DNA from: JACQCF01 sp043742785
GTDB taxonomy: Bacteria > Omnitrophota > Gorgyraeia > Zapsychrales > Fredricksoniimonadaceae
Reading direction: 5' to 3'
Assembly (NCBI GenBank): GCA_043742785.1
Contig: JAYTXU010000022.1
Span: 1-34,383, forward strand
DNA length: 34,383 nucleotides
Below, piece by piece: positions 27,089 to 34,318 of the stretch (positions are counted from its first letter, which is position 1; every line of letters starts with the position of its first letter). Below the pieces are notes generated by a model that saw only the letters and a list, made by a program, of their open reading frames with translations, had not been told where the DNA came from and did no database searches. Position numbers and translations under genes: made by a program.

Positions 27089-28829
27089 AAATAAATTATT
27101 TATCATAGCTATCATTATCTGCGGGGGAGCTATTGCCGGGACAATTCTATTAAAAAAGATCCATAAATTCATCCCTGTTGTCACAAAAGATCAACGAAGC
27201 CCTCTAGCTAAGAATTTATTAAAGATTCAAGCCGAGACGATTACTAACGGTCAGACAAAAATCTTTACTGCATCTAGTTTAGATAGAGTTTTCGAAGATG
27301 GCCGTACCTTGCTAAAACCGCAATTTACACCATCCGCATCCTTATCAGCTGCCCGTAATGAATATGAGTCTTTTCAAATTATTATACAAACAGGCTCAAA
27401 AGCACTTACCAACGTATCTTTAACGCTTTCAGATCTTATTAATACTCAAGATAATACAAAAATCGCTAAATCCAATATATCCTGGAGAGTTGTAGGATAT
27501 GTCCCTAGTTCTAAACCCTATTATCCCGTTAAATACGTAGGAAATTGGCCAGATCCTTTATTGCCTGCTCAAAAAACTGATATTTCCTCTAAAACTACTC
27601 AACCGTTCTGGATTACGGTTTATATACCTAAAAATACCCAAGCCGGTGAATACAAAACAATGATCACCATCAATGCTGTTAGTCTTACACCATGGACAGT
27701 TCCCTTGACAGTTAAAGTTTACGATTTTGAACTACCTAAACCCAGCCATTTAAAGACTGCTTTTGATTTTTATGGATTTCTAACCAAGAAAGTTTATCCC
27801 CAAGACGAAAAGGAACCTGATCCCGCCTATAAAGAAAGGATCAATGAATTAAATGATAAATTTACAATCATGATGCTCCAGTACCGAATGAATCCTATTC
27901 TTAATATCGACCCAACTTCACAAGAAGATTTAAGTCGTGTCGATCGCTATTTAACCTTAGGACTAAATAATTTCTCTATTGGTAAAAAAGGAGGGACTTT
28001 TGATAACAATTGGCCTAAAACTGATGAGGAAATAGAAAATCTTTTACCTCTTTATCAAACCTACGGAGAAGATTTAAAACTTAATAAAATGCTCCAATAT
28101 GCCTACATTTACACCTGGGATGAAGGTGATATGGGAAATACCCGCGTAGCTAAGATTGCATCTATGATTCACCGCGCCTATTCGGGGCTTAAAAATATGG
28201 TTTGTTATCATGGATTATGGAATCCTAATGATTTTCCTAATTGGGGAAAAGATTTCGATATTTGGTGCTTTAATATTGATAATTTTGATGAAGCTCAAAT
28301 GCGTCGCCTACAAAAAATAAACATGGAGATGTGGCTATACGTCTCCGGCCCTTCAGGTAATGGCACGCCCAATTTAGCTTTGGATTTTGATTCCATTGAT
28401 TATCGTATTTTGCCATGGTTATGCTGGAAATATGATATCAAAGGTCTTTTATATTGGTGCGTCAATTATTGGCCTAATGTTGATCCTTTTAAGAGTACAA
28501 AAAATACCAAATGGGAACAAAATAATAACGGGCTTTTATTTTATCCAGGAACTAATAATCCTTTAGCATCTTTACGAGCTGAGATTTTTAGAGATGGGAT
28601 GGAGGATTATGAATACATTCAACTGCTTCTTACTAAACTTAAAGAATTAAAAGAAAAAGGGTTAGATAAGGCTAATAATCAACTACTTTCCAATGGTATA
28701 AGTTTATTGACGATTGATCCATCCATTGCTCAATCCATGGATCATTTTACTAAGGATCAAGACGTTTTATCAAAACGAAGAAATGCTATTGCAGAAGAAA
28801 TTGAAAAACTGAATCTTCTAATTAAATGA
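27081..28829 (+). CDS. membrane-anchored DUF4091/GH123-like glycoside hydrolase-type protein
   Basis: A 582-residue protein with an uncleaved N-terminal membrane anchor (residues about 5-24) and a periplasmic body. Residues about 80-225 form a beta-rich domain (SLSAARNEYESFQIIIQ, WITVYIPKNTQAGEYK), and the rest is a TIM-barrel-like region. An adjacent Asp-Glu pair at 347-348 in YTWDEGD matches the acid/base arrangement known in GH123. Near 500-515 is RAEIFRDGMEDYEYIQLL, the signature of DUF4091. A role in trimming or processing the exported glycan, or in cleaving N-acetylhexosamine bonds, is inferred. An AAGGA at 27070-27074 precedes the start. Confidence 0.78.
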   Translation: MFKNKLFIIAIIICGGAIAGTILLKKIHKFIPVVTKDQRSPLAKNLLKIQAETITNGQTKIFTASSLDRVFEDGRTLLKPQFTPSASLSAARNEYESFQIIIQTGSKALTNVSLTLSDLINTQDNTKIAKSNISWRVVGYVPSSKPYYPVKYVGNWPDPLLPAQKTDISSKTTQPFWITVYIPKNTQAGEYKTMITINAVSLTPWTVPLTVKVYDFELPKPSHLKTAFDFYGFLTKKVYPQDEKEPDPAYKERINELNDKFTIMMLQYRMNPILNIDPTSQEDLSRVDRYLTLGLNNFSIGKKGGTFDNNWPKTDEEIENLLPLYQTYGEDLKLNKMLQYAYIYTWDEGDMGNTRVAKIASMIHRAYSGLKNMVCYHGLWNPNDFPNWGKDFDIWCFNIDNFDEAQMRRLQKINMEMWLYVSGPSGNGTPNLALDFDSIDYRILPWLCWKYDIKGLLYWCVNYWPNVDPFKSTKNTKWEQNNNGLLFYPGTNNPLASLRAEIFRDGMEDYEYIQLLLTKLKELKEKGLDKANNQLLSNGISLLTIDPSIAQSMDHFTKDQDVLSKRRNAIAEEIEKLNLLIK

Positions 28830-29486
28830 AAATCCTACACGTTAGCCATCAGTATTTTCCCTCTATTGGAGGAAATCAATACCATAATCAATTAATGTCT
28901 GAGAAATTAGCAGAGCTTAATGAAGAAGCCCATGTTTTTACTTCACATACCCTACATATGGAAGAGTTTTCCTCACCCAATCCAACTCTTAGAAATCTGC
29001 CTTTAAAAGAAATAATCAATGGCGTTCGGGTAAGAAGATTTAGGATTAATTATAAATTACTCTCTTTAGCTCATCAAAAAAAAACCCCAGTTCAATAATT
29101 TTGATGATAAAGAAAGAAAACATCTTTATGCCGTCATTGATATTATGGCTATGCCTTCTAAAACAGATTGCTTTGGGATAGTCTATTTAGAAGCTTGGGC
29201 TAGCGGTAAGCCTGTGATTGCTTGTAAGAACAGTCCTCAAGAATCAATTATTCGAGATGGAATAGATGGGCTATTAATAGAATACGGAAACAAGGAAGAA
29301 TTAGCTCAGAATATTATTAAATTATTAAAAAATAAAGAATTACGCGAACATATGGGACAAGAAGGAAAAAAGGTTGTTTCCACTAAATATAATATCGACA
29401 TCTACGGTAAAGCTTTACAAAAGGAATACTACCAATTATTAAAAAAAGAAATTCCATTGCAGAACTTAGAAAGAAATGAAATATGA
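28826..29486 (+). pseudogene. glycosyltransferase family 4 remnant with internal deletion and frameshift
   Basis: The first 73 codons encode a GT4 N-terminus (MKILHVSHQYFPSIGGNQYH, ending NGVRVRRFRIN). The frame stops at 29098 after a run of nine A (29076-29084). The other frame carries a GT4 C-terminus, FDDKERKHLYAVIDIM, then SKTDCFGIVYLEAWASGKPV and GIDGLLIEYGNKEELA, to 29486. Even with one A removed the joined product would be only about 219 residues. That is some 160-180 short of the family and lacks the rest of the acceptor domain and the GR-x-x-x-K opening of the donor domain. The gene is therefore inactivated by an internal deletion, not only by a base-call error. It begins in an ATGA with the DUF4091 gene. 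Confidence 0.85.
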
Positions 29487-30601
29487 AATTTCTAAAATTA
29501 GGTGTTCGAAAAATCCTTAGCCTTATTGATCCTAATCTTGAATATAAAATGGTCGAGCAATTTCATTTTGATCAACTTAACAGAAAGATTCCTGATTTAA
29601 TGTGGAAGGCCATTGCTCCGGGGCCAGAACCAAGACTAGATGCAGGAAGAGCTCAAGTAGGTGAAGAATTATTTGTCATCGGTGGTTTTCTATGGGGCGG
29701 AAATATTGTTAAGTTTATTGATATCTTCAATTTTAAAAATGAAAAATGGATTGCCCGCATTCCTTTACCTGTGGATATGCCGCAGACACATCTTGGCATT
29801 ATCAGTGACGGCAAACGATATATTTATTCCGTTTCTGGTCAATTTGGGGGACATTGTTTACCCGCCTCTCCAAATTGTTTTTCTTTTGATACGCACACTC
29901 GCAGCTGGAGTAAACTAATACCTTTACCAAAACCACGTTATGCTCCTGTCGTTCAATTATGGAATAGACGCTTACATGTCTTAGAAGGAGCAGGTGAAGA
30001 TCGTAATTTTCCAGCAACAGAACATTGGAGTATTGCCGTTGAAAATGGAAAACCTTTAAAAAATGAATGGAGAGAAGAAATACCTATTCCGCATGGTGGA
30101 CATCATCGAGCAAGCTCTATCATTAATGATCAGTTTTATGTGTTTGGTGGACAAGAAGGGGACTATATTGCTATCCCTGGCGATCCCCAATGCCGATGTA
30201 CTGCGGAACTAACGACAGAAATACGTTTTCCTGATATTTATCGATTAAAATCAGATTTACAAAAATGGGAACGTATGACTGATATGCCTATCCTTTCTTC
30301 TCATACTGAAGCGTCCATTATTAAATTTAATGATTCAGTTATTATTCTCGGTGGAGATTACGAACGAACGGCCAAAAAAGATTCTATTATCTTAAATGAT
30401 GCGATTCAACTTTATAACGCAACAACCGATTCTTGGAAAATTATTGGAAGATTACCTTATCGTCTGAAAGAAGCAATTTCTGGATATTATAATAATCATT
30501 TATACATCACCTGTGGTCAGCGTGATCGAGGACCTGATGATCCAACTCCATTAAATCGTTTTGAAAGAGGAACCTGGAAGGTAAAATTCTCGCTTCTCTA
30601 G
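29483..30601 (+). CDS. Kelch-repeat beta-propeller protein
   Basis: A 372-residue protein with about six Kelch blades, each with a small-hydrophobic-GG turn and a following Trp: ELFVIGGFLWGG then KWIARIPLP, IYSVSGQFGGH then SWSKLIPLPKPR, FYVFGGQEGD then KWERMTDMP, VIILGGDYE then SWKIIGRLP, and LYITCGQRDRG at the end. No signal peptide is visible, although residues 1-20 are weakly hydrophobic. Cys residues lie in GHCLPASPNC and DPQCRC. Kelch proteins in sugar metabolism include the sialate mutarotase NanM, so a sugar-binding or sugar-epimerising role is possible but unproven. ATGA overlap with the broken GT4; last gene before the regulatory region. Confidence 0.82.
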   Translation: MKFLKLGVRKILSLIDPNLEYKMVEQFHFDQLNRKIPDLMWKAIAPGPEPRLDAGRAQVGEELFVIGGFLWGGNIVKFIDIFNFKNEKWIARIPLPVDMPQTHLGIISDGKRYIYSVSGQFGGHCLPASPNCFSFDTHTRSWSKLIPLPKPRYAPVVQLWNRRLHVLEGAGEDRNFPATEHWSIAVENGKPLKNEWREEIPIPHGGHHRASSIINDQFYVFGGQEGDYIAIPGDPQCRCTAELTTEIRFPDIYRLKSDLQKWERMTDMPILSSHTEASIIKFNDSVIILGGDYERTAKKDSIILNDAIQLYNATTDSWKIIGRLPYRLKEAISGYYNNHLYITCGQRDRGPDDPTPLNRFERGTWKVKFSLL

Positions 30602-30628
30602 AAAGCGTTACCTCAAAAACCCTCTTTA

Positions 30629-30646
30629 CTGCCTGCCGGCAGGCAG
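30629..30646. repeat. 18-bp GC-rich perfect palindrome
   Basis: CTGCCTGCCGGCAGGCAG reads identically on both strands and is much richer in GC than its surroundings. It lies 27 nt after the Kelch gene stop and is followed by GCTTGATTTTTG, so it could act as a modest bidirectional terminator for the glycan operon (7-bp stem, CCGG loop). It also has the look of a dispersed intergenic palindrome. Only one copy is in this window. Confidence 0.6.
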
Positions 30647-30665
30647 GCTTGATTTTTGCCTCAAT

Positions 30666-30694
30666 TTGACAATTGCAAAATTACATGCTATCTT
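30666..30694 (+). promoter_or_regulatory. sigma-70-type promoter of the riboswitch transcript
   Basis: Perfect -35 TTGACA at 30666-30671, 17-nt spacer, extended -10 TGC-TATCTT at 30686-30694. Transcription is predicted to start near 30701, about 20 nt before the riboswitch aptamer. This is the best housekeeping promoter in the window and implies that regulation acts after initiation. Confidence 0.75.
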
Positions 30695-30717
30695 TGCAGA
30701 AGGAAGTAAAAGCTGAT

Positions 30718-30804
30718 TGAAAAATGGTAAACTACGCGAAAGCGTAGGACACAAAGCTATAGGGCCTCAACCCAGCTAATTCTGGACAGGTAGCCAGTTG
30801 CCGA
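30718..30804 (+). promoter_or_regulatory. class I cyclic-di-GMP riboswitch aptamer (GEMM-I)
   Basis: The aptamer elements are present in order. P1 is GGTAA (30726-30730) with TTGCC (30798-30802). P2 is CTACGC-GAAA-GCGTAG (30732-30747) with the conserved GNRA tetraloop. The linker GACACAAAGC (30748-30757) matches the conserved GACGCAAAGC core. P3 is GCTA/TAGC (30756-30759 with 30791-30794), CCT/AGG and CCAG/CTGG around the loop CTAATT. Spacing and sequence fit GEMM-I RNAs such as Vc2 and the Geobacter examples. Only the core G-to-A change (GACAC against GACGC) is unusual. It senses the second messenger c-di-GMP and precedes the secreted-protein gene. Confidence 0.9.
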
Positions 30805-30848
30805 AAAAAAGATCTTGCAATACGCAACCAAACCTATTCTTTGTGTCC
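30747..30848 (+). promoter_or_regulatory. antiterminator pairing of the c-di-GMP riboswitch
   Basis: GGACACAAAG at 30747-30756 (end of P2 plus the ligand-contacting linker) is the exact reverse complement of CTTTGTGTCC at 30839-30848 in the terminator hairpin. ATAGG (30759-30763, P3) also pairs with CCTAT (30833-30837, terminator 5' arm) across a small bulge. The roughly 15-bp antiterminator excludes both the folded aptamer and the terminator. A ligand-stabilised aptamer should therefore free the terminator, so c-di-GMP is predicted to switch expression off. Confidence 0.78.
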
Positions 30849-30869
30849 ACATGAAGAATAGGTTTTTTT
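30830..30869 (+). terminator. intrinsic terminator of the c-di-GMP riboswitch
   Basis: AAACCTATTCTT (30830-30841) pairs perfectly with AAGAATAGGTTT (30854-30865), and the stem can extend inward through TG/TG wobbles and TG/CA. The 3' arm runs into a T7 tract ending at 30869. It sits 26 nt beyond the aptamer and 123 nt before the start codon, as expected for a transcription-attenuation switch. Confidence 0.88.
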
Positions 30870-30980
30870 ATGAAAACAATAAAATTGATCGATGATGAAA
30901 AAAGAATCCACCCAAAGAATGAAATATTAAATTCATCATCATTTTTATATAATAGAGTAGGTCATAATGTGGATGTCAAA

Positions 30981-30987
30981 CAGGAGG
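30981..30987 (+). promoter_or_regulatory. ribosome-binding site fixing the start of the secreted protein
   Basis: CAGGAGG ends 5 nt before ATG 30993, whose product begins with a signal peptide. An in-frame ATG at 30870 sits directly on the terminator T tract and has no ribosome-binding site, so it is rejected as the start. A perfect TATAAT at 30948-30953 lies in the leader but has no recognisable -35. Confidence 0.85.
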
Positions 30988-30992
30988 ACCCC

Positions 30993-33900
30993 ATGAAAAC
31001 AACACGATTAATCTTCAATACAGTTTTAGTAGCTATCGTAGGTTTTCTTAGCACTAATGCGTTTGCCTCTACCTATTATGTAAGAACGGATGGGGGAACT
31101 CCCACGCAATGTACTGGAACAGCTAATGCTGCTTATCCAGGTTCTGGTACTGGGCAAGCTTGTGCTTTAAATCATCCTTCATGGGTTTTAGGTGCTATCG
31201 GTACAAGTAAACTTTTAGCAGGTGGGGACACATTAATTATTGATGATACCAACCGTTCTACTGGTCAACAAGCCCAATATGCTATCGGCTTTGGTATGCC
31301 CAATACAATCTCAGCAAACTGTGCTTTATGGTGGTCTTATAATTGTACAATGTCACCTATACCTTCAGGTCCTGATGCCGCTCATCCTACAAGAATTCTA
31401 GGTTCAAGCTATGACTCAGGATGTAGCAAGAAACCTCAATTATGGGCTACTGATGGAGTTAATCAAATTTTTGATTTATCTAGTGCTTCTAACATAGATA
31501 TGGAATGTATCGAATTAACGGATCATAGTAATTGCGGTCTTAGAGTGGGAAGTCCTGTCTGCGCGGAGAATTGGAATAGCGGCACATTAAGTGGTCCTTG
31601 GGGTAGAAAAGCTGTTTTTTCTCATACAGGTACTAATTTTACTTTTAAAAACTTAGATGTTCATGGATTTGCTGATCGAGGATTTTTAATGGGAGGGATC
31701 AATGGCTTAACCTTCTCCTATGTGAATATGGATGGAAACTACCAATCCAATTGGGATAGTGATGTAGGTCACAGTAATGGTGAAAGTTCTATGTCAGGAA
31801 CGGTTCTTATGGATCATGTAAAGAATCGCTTTGCTGGATGCTCAGAAGCTTATCCTAGAAGTTCCTCATTTAATACGGCAGATTATTCTAACTGCACCGA
31901 CCAAAACGATAATCCTCCAGGATATGGAGATGGCTTTGGTGGTTATAATACAGGTGGCGACTGGGTTATCACAGACAGTGAATTTAGTCATAATACTTCA
32001 GATGGTTTAGATTTACTTTATCATGATGGAACTGGTTCTGTGACTGTTCAGAGATCATTATTTGAAGGCAACGATGGAAACCAGTTAAAATTAACAGCTC
32101 CAAGAGTGACTGTCGAGAATTCTGTCATTATCAGTAACTGTACTTATTTATTTGATACTAATAAGGTAAAAAACAGAGCTACCTGGACGAGCTGCCGTGC
32201 CGGTGCTGATGCCATCGCCATGACACCAGGACTGGGAGGAGTATACAAATTCTCAAATTCTATTTTTTATACTAATGGAAACTCTCAAGTAGCTTTAACA
32301 GACAGGCTTGGCACTTGTAATGGTACAGAGACCTATACTTTTCGTAATAATATTTATGTTGGTAATGGCACATCGAGCCTTTACATTAACGCTTTAAGCG
32401 GAAGCTGTGCGACACCAGCACTTAATACAGATTATTCCATTATTTATAACTCTTCTAATTCAGCTTGTCCAAGCGGAGCTCATAATAAATGCTCTACAAA
32501 CCCAGGATGGGTAAACCCTATCAGCCAGACAACGGACAGTAATCTTGCTAATATTACCTTACAGACTTCAAGTCCGGCTATTGCTTCTGCAACCATTCTC
32601 TCAGGTCTTTCTACATTAGACTACACATCCAAGGATAGAGGAACCAGCTCTTGGGATATTGGAGCTCTTCAATATGCGACTTCAGCGAGTACTACATCAA
32701 CGATGACAACAACAACTTCAAAACCGGTAGTCGCTATCACAAGTCCTACGGATCAAAGTGTTTTTACAGCTGGGTCTAACATTACTATTAACTCTACTGC
32801 TAGTGAAACTAATGGAACAATCTCCACCGTATCCTTTTATAATGGATCGGCTTTGTTAGGAACAACCAGCGTAGCTCCATATACTTATAATTGGATCAAT
32901 GCACCTGTAGGCAGTTTCATCTTAACGGCTAAAGCCACCGACACCAATGGAGCTTCAACAACATCTAGTTCTGTAACAGTTACAATTAGCACTGTAACCT
33001 ATCTACCTGTAGTGACTATAACAAATCCTACTAATCCAAGCACAGCTGTTGCTGGTACTACACTGACTATCACGGCTAGTGCTTCTGAAATTAATGGAGC
33101 TATTACCAAGATTGATTTCTATAATGGATCAAACTTGTTAGGGTCAAGTACCGTTTCGCCTTACTATTTTGCTTGGGCCAATATTCCAGCAGGAACCTAT
33201 ACTTTAACAGCTAAGGCCACAGACTTAAATGCTGCTTCTACAACATCTAGTCCTGTAACTGTAAATGTTACCCCTGCACAAGTGATCACTCCAACAACAG
33301 TCAATTTAACAGCACCCACTAGTAATACTGTTTTTACTGGCCCAATCGATATTACTGTTTCAGCCAATGCTAGTGCTTCCACCGGTAATACCATTACTAA
33401 AGTATTATTTTTTAACGGAACAGCACAATTAAGTTATGTTGGCACGACAAGTCCTTATACCTACATATGGAGAAATGTACAACCAGGTACATATACCATG
33501 ACCGCCCAAGCCACAGATAGTACGGGAACAATCACAACATCAACACCAGTGAATTTTACCGTTAATACTGCAATCGCTCAACCACCAGTTGTCAGCTTAA
33601 TAAGCCCTGCTAGCCAGGCTTCATTTACAGCCAACTCCAACATTAGCATGACAGCTAGTGCTTCGCAGACCAATGGGACTATTACTAAGGTTGAATTCTA
33701 CAATGGATCAAGCTTGCTAGGTACAAGTACCACGTCTCCTTACAGCTACACTTGGAACAATGTTGCAGAGGGGATCTACTCTTTAACAGCTAAAGCCACC
33801 GATGCTGCTGGTGTTTCAGTAACATCCAATACTGCAGCTATAACTGTTACAGCACCGGTAATTCAAACATCAGTACCAGTTGTTGCTATCACAAGCCCCG

Positions 33901-34148
33901 GTGATCAAAGTATCTTAACAAGCTATTCTGCTGTTACCATTACAGCCACAGCTTCAACATCCAATGGTAGTATTTCCAAAGTAGATTTTTATGATGGAAC
34001 AACTTTCTTAGGATCAAGCACAGTATCACCTTATAAATATTCAAAGAAATTTCGCTCTGGAACACATACCTTAAAGTCTAAAGCTACAGATTCCCAAGGT
34101 GTGACAGCTGTTTCTGATCCAGTAATTATTACAGTTACACGACGATAA
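30993..34148 (+). CDS. secreted beta-helix protein with five Ig-like (Big_9-type) domains
   Basis: A 1051-residue exported protein. A Sec signal peptide occupies residues 1-25 (basic MKTTR, hydrophobic core, AFA cleavage site before STYYV). Residues about 26-555 form a right-handed parallel beta-helix: repeated N-x-x-F-x-N/S and V-x-N/S rungs such as FTFKNLDVHGF, WVITDSEFSHN, VTVQRSLFEGN and VTVENSVIISN. This part contains 16 cysteines. A Thr/Ser-rich linker (about 558-576) leads to five Ig-like domains of about 92 residues ending in TVTRR. There is no LPXTG, PEP-CTERM or other anchor. The upstream c-di-GMP switch and the domain make-up suggest a surface adhesin, or a glycan-binding or glycan-lyase-like protein. 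Catalysis cannot be claimed. Confidence 0.88.
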   Translation: MKTTRLIFNTVLVAIVGFLSTNAFASTYYVRTDGGTPTQCTGTANAAYPGSGTGQACALNHPSWVLGAIGTSKLLAGGDTLIIDDTNRSTGQQAQYAIGFGMPNTISANCALWWSYNCTMSPIPSGPDAAHPTRILGSSYDSGCSKKPQLWATDGVNQIFDLSSASNIDMECIELTDHSNCGLRVGSPVCAENWNSGTLSGPWGRKAVFSHTGTNFTFKNLDVHGFADRGFLMGGINGLTFSYVNMDGNYQSNWDSDVGHSNGESSMSGTVLMDHVKNRFAGCSEAYPRSSSFNTADYSNCTDQNDNPPGYGDGFGGYNTGGDWVITDSEFSHNTSDGLDLLYHDGTGSVTVQRSLFEGNDGNQLKLTAPRVTVENSVIISNCTYLFDTNKVKNRATWTSCRAGADAIAMTPGLGGVYKFSNSIFYTNGNSQVALTDRLGTCNGTETYTFRNNIYVGNGTSSLYINALSGSCATPALNTDYSIIYNSSNSACPSGAHNKCSTNPGWVNPISQTTDSNLANITLQTSSPAIASATILSGLSTLDYTSKDRGTSSWDIGALQYATSASTTSTMTTTTSKPVVAITSPTDQSVFTAGSNITINSTASETNGTISTVSFYNGSALLGTTSVAPYTYNWINAPVGSFILTAKATDTNGASTTSSSVTVTISTVTYLPVVTITNPTNPSTAVAGTTLTITASASEINGAITKIDFYNGSNLLGSSTVSPYYFAWANIPAGTYTLTAKATDLNAASTTSSPVTVNVTPAQVITPTTVNLTAPTSNTVFTGPIDITVSANASASTGNTITKVLFFNGTAQLSYVGTTSPYTYIWRNVQPGTYTMTAQATDSTGTITTSTPVNFTVNTAIAQPPVVSLISPASQASFTANSNISMTASASQTNGTITKVEFYNGSSLLGTSTTSPYSYTWNNVAEGIYSLTAKATDAAGVSVTSNTAAITVTAPVIQTSVPVVAITSPGDQSILTSYSAVTITATASTSNGSISKVDFYDGTTFLGSSTVSPYKYSKKFRSGTHTLKSKATDSQGVTAVSDPVIITVTRR
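32721..34142 (+). repeat. five tandem Ig-like domain repeats
   Basis: Five repeats of about 280 bp encode residues about 577-667, 670-762, 766-860, 864-955 and 960-1050. Each has P-V-V-x-I-x-x-P, an Asn-Gly-x-I-x-K/T-V-x-F-Y-N-G strand, LG-S/T-S/T-x-x-x-PY-x-Y/F and LTAKATD. At DNA level repeats 2 and 4 share long nearly identical stretches around the FYNGS-LLG codons, a sign of internal duplication. Repeat 5 is the most divergent (SPYKYSKKFRSG replaces the Trp-Asn-Asn segment). Confidence 0.85.
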
Positions 34149-34168
34149 GAATTAATTAGAACATCTTT

Positions 34169-34210
34169 AAAACCTACTCTTTGATATATTCAAAGAGTAG
34201 GTTTTTTATT
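34169..34210 (+). terminator. strong intrinsic terminator
   Basis: AAAACCTACTCTTTG (34169-34183) and CAAAGAGTAGGTTTT (34191-34205) form a perfect 15-bp stem with loop ATATATT, then TTATTTT. It ends the secreted-protein transcript 20 nt after its stop. The A tract on the 5' side would let it work in the other direction too. Confidence 0.92.
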
Positions 34211-34233
34211 TTCAAAAAAATAATTGTAATTTA

Positions 34234-34263
34234 TTGAAAAAATTAAAAAACATTAACTATAAT
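34234..34263 (+). promoter_or_regulatory. sigma-70-type promoter of the right-edge gene
   Basis: TTGAAA at 34234-34239 and a perfect TATAAT at 34258-34263 with an 18-nt spacer. It lies just after the terminator and about 55 nt before the start at 34319, so the right-edge gene is probably a separate transcription unit. The region is AT-rich, so chance matches are possible. Confidence 0.55.
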
Positions 34264-34318
34264 ATAAACATTCCAAAATAAAAAAATATTAGCAGTTTAA
34301 TCAGGGAAAGCTTTGTAC

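Noticed and set aside
30870..30992. Upstream start of the secreted protein at ATG 30870
   Set aside because: It sits on the terminator T tract, has no ribosome-binding site and would bury the signal peptide. ATG 30993 has CAGGAGG and a canonical signal sequence.
32721..34142. Periodic repeats as a CRISPR-like or non-coding array
   Set aside because: The roughly 280-bp period is in frame and encodes Ig-like domains; there are no short direct repeats with unique spacers.
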